A DNA stretch of 64,000 nucleotides from Notospermus geniculatus (Eukaryota > Nemertea > Pilidiophora > Heteronemertea > Lineidae). Under the pieces are notes generated by a model. It was not told where the DNA came from. It saw only the letters and a program-made list of their open reading frames with translations, and did no database searches. Positions 35,521-48,300 of this stretch are shown here, one piece after another (positions within the stretch are counted from its first letter, which is position 1; every line of letters begins with the position of its first letter). A program made the position numbers and the translations under genes. The DNA lies in assembly GCA_002633025.1 (NCBI GenBank), contig NMRB01000870.1:166242-230241 (forward strand), in the 5' to 3' direction.

Positions 35521-36053
35521 GCGTTGTAGAAACCAGCTACAACAATAGATCATGCATTTGGTCAACAAGATCCACACAATCAATTGGACCATCCCAAAGC
35601 ATAAATGACAAGATATCTATTTTTGTCTTTTCTTCAGTGGAGGTCAGCAAGTTTTTCCAGATTTGATATGTCTCAAAAAGCTCTGGTAAGGACTTACACC
35701 AGTATTGTGCAATACAAAGCCATTTCAAGCCCGACTCACTTTGACAACCCTGTATTACCAGGATGTGGACATAACTGCCACGGCGTATGTTGTAACACAT
35801 TTTCCCACTTAAAAAGCTTCATGATGTCACTGGTAAAATGAACCATCAGCACTCTGTATCATGTCGTACTGTCCCGGTATATCGGTAATTGGCACTAAGT
35901 GGTTGAAATTGTGCTCTAGTAAGATGTTGAAAAAAAATGAGTTTATAAACATGTAAGGCTTAAAGAAAAAACTCTGCTTTATCACTGAATAAGGAATCAC
36001 TGATTAAGCAGTGATTATTGTTCTGTCAACTTCACAATTTCATCTCTTCCAGG

Positions 36054-36301
36054 TCAGTCCTTTACATTATAGTTCCGAATCTTTGTCTTCTTTTGCCCCT
36101 TCTTCCCGACGACCTTCCCAGCAGCTTTATCTGAAAGCTTTGCTCCAGACCGCGTCCTAGCTTCCTTTTTGGCACTTTGTCCTTTTAGTGTCCAGCCGTT
36201 GGATGTTGCAGGTGACAACCTCATAGGCTCTTCCTGAGCCCTGCGCTGAGACATCTGGCTCGGTTCTTCTTCTATATGTGTGGGAAGCTGTGATACGCCA
36301 A
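36054..36301 (-). CDS. CCDC57: CCDC57 terminal exon, lysine-rich tail
   Basis: Follows a CTTGTAG acceptor in phase 1, reads VGVSQLPTHIEEEPSQ and ends in a strongly basic stretch (KKEARTRSGAK, KVVGKKGQKKTK) then NYNVKD and TGA. The tail is unlike coiled coil and could bind microtubules or nucleic acid; that is inference. Confidence 0.82.
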
Positions 36302-39300
36302 CTACAAGAAAGAGAGTGAACATCAAAATCGGCAGCTTCACATATTCCTTAATTCCTAACTGTGACCCGAACTAGCAAAAGTAGGCAAATGTTGCAACCG
36401 AGGAAAGGGTTAATGGCCTTACAACACAAGAGCTGAAATGTATGTCTCGGCACATCCTCCCATCGCAGGGCTTTGGTCTCACTCCTCTTCATATGCTGCA
36501 TGCGTATGAAGAGGAGTGAGACCAAAGCCCTGCGATGGGAGGATGGTCTCTGCTGGTTAACAAGAGTAGTGAACAGCAGTGATAATAGGATAGGTAGTGA
36601 TAATAGTTGAGTAAATTGATGACCAATGATGATCACCTGAGACAAGTGCCTGCTTTTGATGGAGCGGGTCAAAAATTGGAGAGGTGTCCAGATAAGCAGA
36701 AGTTAAACTGAATTGAAATGATCAAAGATGAGCAGTCCTGAGATGGTATTTGGAGCAGTGAGTGACAGGTCCATGGTAGAGATTTCTGCTCTGAGGAGTA
36801 TGTCATCCATGGTTTCTTGTGCATTACATTTACATCACCATTGAGCAGCAGACCTAATATACCCCGATATTTCGCATTCTATCGGGGTACAGATAAGGAG
36901 GAAGTTACGTAATCCAGGCAAATTAATGCCTCTGACTAAAGTAAGAAAATCCAACACAAAGATGTGTGCAGTGTTTGTGAGTGTCACCAGCGGATGTTAA
37001 ATTTGATGGTATATCAAATATGTGTTCGAATTTTTCAAATCGAGCAGAAAATAATGATTTTATGAGCCATTTTTCTCGTGGGCTTGAGGGCCAGATACAC
37101 TAGTGGGCTTTTCCAATTACCTATTCACCCCCGCTGCTGATTACCTATTTATAGTACTTTGTTTCCCATATCACCATCCAACAGATGGTGGGAGGGCAAT
37201 AAACAGAACAGCCAGGTATGGCTAAAAATACAGCTCTGGTGTCTGGACACCTGGTGTTACGGGTCTTGGCATTTCTGGATCAAAATCACAACCGGCTTGT
37301 TCAGCTAATGTGCAATCTGGCTCTCAATGAGTTGTTAGTTTCCTTACACTTACTCCTTGTTCAGAAACACAAACGACTGCCAAGCTGTTTTCAACAGTTG
37401 AGTTGCCCATACAGAGCCAGCCAGACAACATTATCCCTACCAGTCTGAAGTGCCCTCTTTGTAAGGACTTTGAACCACTTCCTCAAGTACCCCACCAGAT
37501 AACCAAAGTGATATACCTGCATGGGATGGTTCCCTTGATGTGAAGATACTCGGCCCCTCATCAACCATCTTCCAGAGGTCCTGAAGTGACTCACCACCCA
37601 CAGAGGATAGGCTCATGATAAGCTGCTGAGGGTCCATGGCACCTGGTGATGACGTTCGTTGAGTATTTCCAAAGCTGCTGCCTGTTCCTTGTAAACCAGA
37701 GGTTCTTACTTCATTACCTGGAAATAAAATGATAAAATTTTCTCGTTTGAGGATTCAAATCGATTCGTCATGGCAGAGTATAGGGACCGTATTCACAAAG
37801 GCGTTTAAAGCCCCACTGTATTGAATCTGAAAAACGCAAATCATCGCCGCGATTCTTGACGTCAGTGCACGACGTCACGACGTGTAAAATGTACTGCGCT
37901 CTATCTGAATACATTAGAGCCCTCCCTGCAGATTTTTTCATTGTGTGCTGAAAACTAGGCCATGATTCTCGGAAATACGCATCAGGCAGGCATTTTGGGG
38001 ACCTTCACGATGCTATGAGACCTCGACCAGCATTCTCCCAACACTTTGAAAATCCAGTAAAATTCAATACTGTGGGGCTTTAAGACTTAGACGCGTGTAA
38101 CTTCGTCAAATGCATGGTGGAAATGTGTACATTTAGTGAAGTTACACGCGTCTAAGTCTTAATCGCGCGATGAGCACCCTTTTTGAATACAGCCATATAT
38201 ATATATTTATACTCATATTCTTATTTTTTAATTTGGGCAAGCCTGCATTGCCCTAGGCATACCTGTACATGCACATTCCAGATCCACTATAAGTGCAGTC
38301 AAACCTCTCTTTTCAGACCACCTTTGGGACTGCCCGGTGCTGTCCTTCATTGAGAGGTGTTCTCAATACAGAGGTCAGAATGAACAAATGTGACCAACTG
38401 GGAAATGAAGCGTGCTGTCCTTAACATAATAACAGAGGTATCCTCCTGGCAGAGGTGCCCATAAAGGGAGGCTCTACTGTAACCCTATATCAGGAACTTT
38501 TATGAATTTAGGTACTAAGTCCCAAACTTATGATTCTCACCCTCCGGAACAGAGTACGGCTTTTTAAGTATGGACGGTGGTCTGTATTCCTCTCCATTGA
38601 GATCTGAAGAACTCTCTGAGCTATAAACAGGCAGATTACGTCTTCCTTTTTCCACACCTTTCTTCTGAGCAAAGGCAAGTTCCTGAAAAAAATGTTAAGA
38701 GACTGTTAGCACTATCAAAGTTTCATGGCAGTCGGCCACGGTGTTTTCTCTGGTGACTGAGTGGGAAGACGCCCCAAGGTCCAAACAAAGCCCAAGGGCT
38801 GTGCCTCAATCGATTTGAGAAGAAAGACATTTCAGTAAAACTGTATTGGTTACAAACTTGATTTTAGAAGCACTAAATTGGGTATCGGCTAAAAGGTGCT
38901 ACTGTACCTGTTTTGTGAGCTCATACTGGAGTTTTTCCAGTTGGCTGAGTTTGTTTGAGACCATGTTATTGAGAGCTCTGGGGCTGCCCGGCCCCTGCGT
39001 AGGGTAGAGCGGTTCTGCTGGTACGACTTTTGGAGGAGGCTTTGGTGGAGCAGTGGGTACTTTGATACCTGAAATTAGTATAGTAAACTTGAAAGCAGAA
39101 AATATTTATGGGATGAAGACTTGCAAATATATTTAATACTTCACAGAACGAGGACATTAAGGGGCTTATACTAGTATTGAATAACTAGTCAAGAAAAGCA
39201 GACTTTATTCAGGTAAGTACAACGTTTCCACCACTCATACATGTGGTTAACCAAAGATATTTAATACACTACTCAAAAAAAGTTAAGGACCACTTGTCAT

Positions 39301-42300
39301 TTTGTACAAAACTTTTTCATCTTACAGTTTGTACAGCTGAAAATGGAATGACATAACTGTCCTGTATGACCTCAAACACACTGTTATGAATTACATATGT
39401 GGTAAGTTTTACTTGTTGCATAACGCATTCTGAAGCAATGCCTGAAACAGAATTGTGAGTTATGAAAATGGTGGTCTTTAACTTTTTTTGAGTAGTATAA
39501 TTGTTTGCTTACCATTTTTAATCAACTCTGCTCTCATCCTGTTCCCAACTTCAATCAGCTGTTGTTTCTCCTTGGCCAACTGACTGATGTGTTTGACAGC
39601 CATCTTCAATTTTCCCTGCAGTTGAATAACCTGTGATACCCCTGGACCTTGACTCTTGGACGACACATCGAAACCTAAGTGACTGTCATGCCCTAAATGG
39701 CGCTGTCGGAGGCGATCAAGTTCCTCTTGAAGCTGTTGGATAACTAACTCCTGTAACAGAATGATGAACATACCACCATAATTTCTTAGGATTTGGGAGG
39801 AGATCTCCATGGAAAACCATGGCTGAAGGTAGATGCTTGTTTGTGACACAAACAAACATCTATCTTCAGCCAGAATTTTTCGTGCAAGGTCAGCTGCAAG
39901 TGCTAGTTGCAATCCTCTAGCATGCAATTGTTCAATTTCGAGAATGTCATCTCCCTCGGAATGATGTACATGTAGTTGGGAGCATGAGGAACACCTTGTT
40001 TTAAGTTCATACAATTGCTGCTTGATGAGTTATTTATTTAGAGATTATCATACCTGCGCTCCATAATTAATGGACGGATTTCTTTGAGCAAGTTGTAACT
40101 TCATGGCCGACAACTGCAAATACAATATATCACTATCAGTAGAGAAATTATAACAACTGAGACAGTAACTTAATCTTCCCTCTTTGAAAGATTGTGATTA
40201 CACATTGATCACGATTTACATGCAAGGTACCCGTATCATGTCGTTACCCTACCTGGTTGCTGAGAGCAGTTGCCTCCATATTCCTTTCCAAATTTCCCTT
40301 AAAGTATTCATCAGCTTCCTTCCTGGTCTCTGCGAGTTCAAGTTCAAGTTCCGACACGCGATGCCTGAGGCTCCCCATCTCAGCCATGTGTCGTCTCGTG
40401 GATGCACCGAGTTCATACTGAAGCTGATCCAGTTCCAGCTGTTTCTGACGAGGCTGTTTTGATAACTGATCGACAAGACTCTCAAGATGTTCCTCCCTTG
40501 CTTGTAACTTCTTACTGTGAGCAGAAAGCTCAACTTTTTCGCTACGGAGGGCACCTGAAACACGGAAACTGGTTTAGCTTCAAAGGCAAGCAATGACATT
40601 AATGTGATTTCTCTATGACAGCGGGCATCACAGGGTGCAACAAGGGCCAGTGACCCCAAGAGCTGAGAGCACTACAAACAAAATATCGAACACTCTCCCA
40701 CTGACAACAACTCCATGTGGGCCATGAGGTCTGATATTCCGACAACAATCTAGGATTTGGCCTTTAGGCCACTTTTCCATGAAGCGGTGCGGGCACGGGC
40801 AGAAAAAAATTGATCCAAGGTATTTCCCTTTAGCTGTTTCCACGACATGGGTGCGGCAGCGGAGTGGGTGGACACTAGGACAGGCATGGATGCGTTTTTT
40901 CGAATCAGTCATGTAGCGATTTTTTCCACGTCTGCTTGCTGCCCACATGGTACTCCGTCATTATTTTCTGGGAATTACCCTGATAATAAAGAAATGATGG
41001 AAGTTGGAACAGGCTCCACCGACCGAAGACCCAAACTCGTGCAAAAACTCCCATGCCTGCAACCGCACCCACCTCCGCATCTGCCTCATGGAAAAGCAGC
41101 CTTAGTAACATATCAAGAAAGACAATCCTACCTATCATGTCATTGAGAGACTGGATGTGACTCCTTAGAAGGGCATTATCCCCAACTTCCACCATCACTT
41201 CATCATGACTCCTCAGTGGCCCAGCCACAGGCTGTTCAAATCCTTTCCTCTCCAACAGATCAGCTTCTTGTCGACGAATCATGGACTTTAACTCTTTTAC
41301 TTCCATTTCTAAACTTTTGGTGTAATCTGAAAGAGAAAGCTCGCTAACTTAATTTTACTCAATGTATGTACTGGACATGTGGTTAGTTGAGTGCATGAAA
41401 CACAGGCTCAAAGGGACATTAACTAGGAATGGGGTAAACTACTCATTTGGCCATCACTGGAACACTCAAACACTGCAGCTTGAATAGACTCTCTCTAAGA
41501 AACCAAAGAAACAGTTTGTTTACTGTGTCCTCACCAATTCACCACAAATCCCCATGCAATGATATACTCTAACTTTGTTTCTAAGAGGTCTATGACAAAT
41601 ATGCAAGTTGGGTTTATTTCTCCCTCAGACCTCCTGTCCAGAGCCTGTCAGTCAGGATACCATCCACACAAGTCAATCAGGCCTTACAAAGGCTGCGCCT
41701 CTGAATAATTCAATGCAATATGAGGAGCATTACTGTCACACTGGGCCTGTGAGCTCTTAGAAAAGAAGTTCTACATTCTTTACAAGTACAGAGGCACAAA
41801 GTGGGATCAAGTCCCAGATGAATACAGATCACCACCAATGTGACCGTCATTAGGCCTATATGAAAGGTACAATACATTCATGGCTATTCACCTGATGACT
41901 GTAGATTCTTCCTTGGTGACTTGTGGCTGTCTACATCAGGAGGAATCTCCGCTCCCAGCATCTCCATCTCTTGTCTCATTTGTTTTACGACATCACACAA
42001 GTTGGCATTCTTTTCTTTTAGATCTGCGATCTCTCTTTGGGCAGATTCAGGAACATACTCCAGACTGTCCAACTGAAAACAAAGTTTGTATTAAATCATG
42101 AAGTATTTTTTTGTAACTGAAGAGCTGAATGACATCACCAAAACCCTCAAAAAACATGTACAATGTACATACGTTTGTACAATGTAGATATGTCTGTACG
42201 GTATACAGTAAAAAAGGTACAGGTAACAAGTCGCCCATGGGCGATGCGCTCAGCTGACAAAATTGTAGGCATATGCTCTAGCCTGAAAACTGTCCCCTAA

Positions 42301-45300
42301 CTTTAAATTCAAAGTCATGAATTTCATGATTTAAGGCACATAAGTAAAATAGCAGTGTTTCCAATGGTACTGCAAGCCCTGCATACAGTAGAAGATGCTG
42401 ATATGAATATCAACATAGCTCCAGGTTAGGCCAGACTTTTTTTATAAGTTGGTTCGCGGATCCGCCGCCTGGGAAAAGGCTGGGAACAAGAAAAAAATAA
42501 AATCACTTTTTTTCACAGTTCTCAGGGCCGCCGCCCCGAAATATGCCAAAATGAAAAAGAAATTAAAATTTTATTTTTATTTTTATCCCGCCCGCCGATC
42601 CTGTACAGATCCTGGCGGTGGATCGTTGGCTGATTTCAGCGCCAGTAGTCCCTGTGCTCTATTGTAATGAAAATTTCACCTTTAGTAAATAAACTTCAGT
42701 CACAAAATGCATAACTTTGTCTTGCCATCTCATCATTATCGAATCTTCTTAGCAAACTAGGCCTATAGTTACAGTTCCGACGGAGCTATCNAAAATTAAT
42801 GTAATTATGCGACTTTAGCGCTAAAAATAACGGCTACCTATATTCTATGTTTAGATCGGCTGTTAGCATGCTGTTAGTCACCTGAAGTTCACCTGTAGCG
42901 AGTGGGAAAAACCCCAGTGCAAGGCTCTCTTGTTAAAGCGTTGGGAATAGAATCTGATGCAAGACCTTGGTAGATTTTATCAGGTAGCTTCCGCCGGCCG
43001 TGACTAACGAATGAAATCTGGAATCCCCAACTTGCTACTGGCTTACAACGATAATATGAGTTGAGAAATCGCTGTTGCAATCCGGCAAGCGAGCAACAGA
43101 GCTTGCAACAGAGCAGGGCCCATGTTCCCGAAGCTGTCGTTAGGTTAACGATGTCGTTAAAACTGGGAAAATGCATAGCGTAACGACATCGTTAACCTTA
43201 CGACGGCTTCGGGAACATGGATCCAGATTTGCAGATTTTAGGAGTAGATTCGAGATTCTAGATTTTAGATGTAGATTTCAGACGGTAGACTTTAGATTTC
43301 ACCAGATTGGAACAACTCACGATAGATCGGAACAGCTCACTTCAGAACTTCAGAACTAGAGATTTTACTGCAGAGTCGTGCCGATATTTTACTTCAGGAT
43401 CAGACTAGTCAGTTTGTTATACTTTAGGACCTGTTATATTCGAGATTACGGGAATCGTGTGTAGGTTACGAAAGAGTTATCATACCACTGTTATAATTCG
43501 GCCATTCAAGTCTAGGCATTTGTTTACTACGTTTGTAGCTGTTTACTACGTTTGTAATAGGCACACCTGTCGTGAGTATATTTCCCTTCCTCGTTTATTC
43601 GGCTACTTAAAGACCAGTTGAGCCAAGGTAGTCATGTTTGGTATCAAACTGATGGTAATGAAGTGTAGGTTTGAACTGACCTACTTCCATGACCTAGTGA
43701 TCTACTTAAAGACCAGTTGAGCCAAGTTGTCATTCTCTTTGTTTTTTATACTGGTAATAAAAAAAATCCATTGGACCCAGTCAGTTTACAGTTCCACCTC
43801 TCCTTTAGCATGCTTCACCTACAACTACACCTCAAGTCAACTGTCAGCTGAGCGCCAGGCCCATGGGCCTCTTGTTAAAGGAACCACTCACCTTCTTCAC
43901 CGACGATAGCCATGGCAAAATTCTGTTTACAGAATACTTTCGACGTAAGACTTGTGGATTTGTTGCGTTTTTGTTCCTCATTCAGCCTCTCCAGTTTTTC
44001 AACCAGACGTGTCGCCTCTTCCAGTGAGCGTACAATTCTCGGGCTGTCAGCGTGTGCTGGATCTTTATCGTCATCTTTGTAGAATGATTCATGTTGGTTT
44101 TCCTGAGAGACAGAAATGAAACCAAGAATTATAGAGTTAATGGTATAACTGAACAGCGTTGTTGTAATTCATAGGCCTAGGCCTATTATTTGTCGCTATA
44201 GTCGCACGCTGGGGAATCAGTTCTGCGCGAAGCCGTGCGATGGCCGTATTCCGAGTCCACGTTTTCCAAACCTCCGTGTCAAAATGGCCGACTCGGAAGA
44301 AAATGAACAAGACCGGCTACAACAATCTAGAACTGGAGATAGAAATGTCATCGAATCTGAGGGAGTAAGGCGTACAATCGGATCTCTGTGGTTTACCTCA
44401 GCTCTGTGAGAAATTTGGTGTTGTAACTCATTTTCGTTAACAAGTTTGAGCTGTAAAACCGGCGGGATGTCATGCTCATTGCTGTTGGCACGGGCGTCCC
44501 CCGTAGGCCTAGTCTTGACCACGGTAATAGGGAGTTTTCGCAAAGCCTCCGAAACGCCGACGCCAATGTCTATCGTTTTATTCGCTGCTCTCTTCGTGGC
44601 ATCGAACAATGGGTTTGGCGTTGGCGTTGGCGTTTCGGGGGCTTTGCGAAAACTCCCTATTATCAAGCAAGAACTCTTGTACCATGTGTACCGTAGGCCT
44701 ACAACAGGCTGTAGACTTGTTACTGTTGTGTAATATTCGTAGGCTGGATCATATCATGACATGTAGCTACGGGATGTAGGTAGGCCAACGTGCACGGTGG
44801 ACACCGGTGTCGACAGCAATGAGCATGACACCCCGCCGGTTTTACAGCTCAAACTCGTTAACGAAAATGAGTTATAACACCAAATTTCTCACAGAGCTGC
44901 AGTAAACCACAGAGATCCGACTGTACGCCTTACTTACTCATATTCGATGACATTTCTATCTCCAGTTTTAGATTTTGGTAGCCGGTCCTCTTCATTTTCA
45001 TCCGAGTCAGCCATTTTGACAGGGAGGGTTGGAAAACGCGGACTCGGAATACGGCCATCGCACGGCTTCGCGCAGAACTGATTCCCCAGCGTGAGTCGGC
45101 AGGACACGATCCAACTTTTCTTGCCCTTGCGAGCATGTTTGGTTGCTTTCCACGAGCAGTGAGCACAGACATTGTGTGGTTGGAGCATTAAGTTGCTGAA
45201 AATTACGAGCGTTTGAAAACATCTGCGGGTTTTGGATCACATTTCGGAGTACGCAATGACGTTTGAGGTCAGAGGTCAAGGTCAAGCAGTTCTAAAATGC

Positions 45301-48300
45301 AAATTTACTCAGAATTTCAGGGGAAAACTAATTAGAAGCTTGCATTAANAAGTGCGGGAAATTCAAATACCCCTGTTTTTTTATTTCATTGAATACCGCC
45401 CCCTGGTGAACAGATCTGACATTAATGTCCCTTTGAACTGATGTAGAAAATATAATCCTATCTGTCCTGTCACTTTTGTATACAGATATATCATTGGGCC
45501 TGAGATATCGCCATATTTCGTTTTAAGGGAAACGCCCCCTGGAGGGCTTACTATGTGTCACATCGCGCTAATTTTTTGTTTCCGAGGAGAGTTCACCCAG
45601 GGCTACCTTCAGATGAAATTTGAAGTCTCTAGCTATTATGGCTACAAAACGTCGGGCATAGTTTGACGGACGGGGTGACGGACTGACACATGACGCCACT
45701 GAATACTTATTCTACTAGCTCTGCTGACCTTTGGTCAGCTGAGCTAAAAAAGGTATAGGTAAAAAAGGTACGGTAAAAAAGGTACTGGTAAAAAGGTACT
45801 AGGTAATAAAGGTACTAGGTAAAAAAGGTACAGGTAAAAAAGGTACTAGGTAAAAAAGGTAATAGGTAATAAAGGTACAAGGTAAAAAAGGTACAGGTAA
45901 AAAGGATACTAGGTAAAAAAGGTACAAGGTTAAATTTTTATTGAATTTGCAAGCATGCTGCATTGGATCATCCAGAACTTTGCAAATTGGACCTGAAACC
46001 TTTGACGTCATACCCGTATCCGATACCCAACCTCGTCCGATATGGGCATTTTTCTACAGCCCAAGTCACGGCGCCTGACTCTCATACCCCCTTTAATTCC
46101 TGTTGCCTTCCAAATATTCAACCTTTGAATTGCTTTTTATTTTGATAACTAATGATATAATGAAATAAACTGAAGTCAACTTCCAGAACTTGCGAATTTT
46201 CGACCCCAACCGGGGTCTTCCTAAGGCACTTTTCAGTTGGAGAGACCAGAAAAGACTGGTCTTTTCTGGTCGGGTGAGATCAAGTGTCAGTCAAGACTCG
46301 GTCTTTTCTGGTCTCTCCAACTGAAAAGTGCCTGAGGAAGACCCCGGTTGGGGTCGAAAATTCGCAAGTTCTGGAAGTTGACTTCTTGATATTTACCACC
46401 TTGTGTGTCAATTTTTGTGCTTTCTTCTTTGGAAATGAAATAAACTGAGAAAGAAAACGTTATATGGAGGATATGGATTGTAAGGTGTTCAAACAGCTGA
46501 GGGTGATGAGTATGACTCTGAAGGTTGGTCAGAATAGGAGAGGAGAGTCAAGAGGTGCCCCCAACCCCACCTGAGTACCCAGGAGGGGAAGGGTCTGGAA
46601 CTTGTAAATGACTTTATTTATTACTGTATAACAATAAAACTAATAATAAAAACGGTTTCCGATGTGCCTTTTTAACAGAATTTGCAAAGTTCTGGATAAT
46701 CCAATGCATCTAGCAAATTCAGACAAAATTTCCTTTTGTACCGGTACCTTTTTTACCTAATTCCTTTTTTTCTGTACCTTTTTTACCTAGTACCTTTATT
46801 ACCTGGTACCTTTTTTACCTAGTACCTTTTTACCTGTACCTTTTTTACCTAGTACCTCTATTACCTAGTACCTTTTTTACCCATACCTTTTTTACCGTAC
46901 CTTTTTTACCTATACCTTTTTTACCTGTACCTTTTTTACCTACATTCGTCTGTACATGTATGTAGATCCGACTTTGTGAAAACTAACTAATTCAATTACA
47001 TGTATGAACCATGAACCTATGGAAAATGTAATATATGTACTCACATGAATATTTTTATCTAACTTTAACCCATGTTGTTTCAGCATAGTCATCAATGCAT
47101 TCCTGTCTCTCGTCAAGACCCGGATCAAATCCTCCCGTTGCTTTAGGTCCCTATTCCTTTCCTTCAGATCAGAAAACGCCTGTAACACACCAAGATAAAT
47201 TTCTATATCTGAGCTCATCTTCACTAAAGGAAAACGTGTAGGGTAATGTACTCTGAATCATTGGAAAAGCTACATGCTCTGCTCACTCAAAAAAACGTCA
47301 ATCATCTCACATGTCAAGGAAATTGTCTCGGCCAAATTGTAACACATAATATTTTTAACAAAAGCAATATGATTACCAATAAAAAGAGAAATACAGGGCA
47401 CGGCATTCTAATGATACTCACCTGGTCTCTAGCTGTCGTAAGGTTTTTAACGAGATCCTCTGTTTTCTCAAACTGATTCCTCTCCACATCCTCATAGCGC
47501 CTCTGCCAGTCTAACTCCAACTGTGCTTTGGAACGTTCTAAGTTTGACTCTCTTTCAACAGCAAGATTCAAATCTTTCTTGTACCTGGGTTGAGATGTTT
47601 AAAATTATGGTCAGATATTGTCCAGGGTACAAAACGCTCAGAAACTACCGTCAAAATAATTTTTTTCAGCAGAAATGACTTCATGGAGCCTACCTTTCAA
47701 TGTCTTCTTTCCTCTGAACCAACTCAGCCTTCAGCTTCTCATTTGATTCCTTTATCGCCTCGAATTCAAGATCTCTTGTCACCGTGCTCCGTGAAAACTC
47801 TGATATCTGTTGGTCCCAATTGTCCTTCACGTCAACAAGGTCCTTCTGCAGTCTGGAAACAAGAGTGTCCACAATTATGTCCAATACCAAATTTTGACTT
47901 CTGCACAAAAAACAGAACTAAAGTAGATCCATGCATTTAATTGGGAATAACGTTCACGAGAACTTGAACACGGATGCCCTTTTAAACTTATCAGTGTCGC
48001 CAGATCCCTGCTCACTCCCACCAATTAAACGTACCAGTGGATAGCTTAGAACCTTGGGGTCACGACGGTCATAAAAATTTATCTATAAAAATCTATAACT
48101 GCTCAACGGAATACTCGCGTTGGAAATCTAAAAGTTTGACTTGAAAAGTTTACAAAACCCACGTGGGACGTCAACGACATTGTCGATGTATGGGAGAAAG
48201 CAGTGGGCTGGCCTCGCCAACACTGACGTGATGCTGCGCCTTGACTGCATTTGGCCTGGAGACGTTGTTCCCAATCAACTGCAATGATCTATAGGACTGT

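Larger units (their letters stand above)
44205..45093. repeat. 0.9-kb palindrome with 284-bp arms carrying mirrored exon copies
   Basis: Left arm 44205-44488 and right arm 44810-45093 are inverted copies with scattered differences. Each carries the same ATG-initiated coding-like segment pointing inward and the same LKLVNENEL segment pointing outward. A small MITE (AATAGGGAGTTTTCGCAAAG ends, about 44526-44662) sits in the centre. The whole lies in a CCDC57 intron. Confidence 0.88.

Noticed and set aside
39751-40014. Upstream extension of the coding frame beyond exon 39750-39513
   Set aside because: A TTACAG acceptor at 39751 and the phase of the previous exon show this is an intron that happens to be open.
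44217-44666. 149-codon minus-strand frame in the left palindrome arm as one protein
   Set aside because: It runs across a splice-like border, a MITE and the mirror of the ATG exon. Only the 54-nt central part looks coding.
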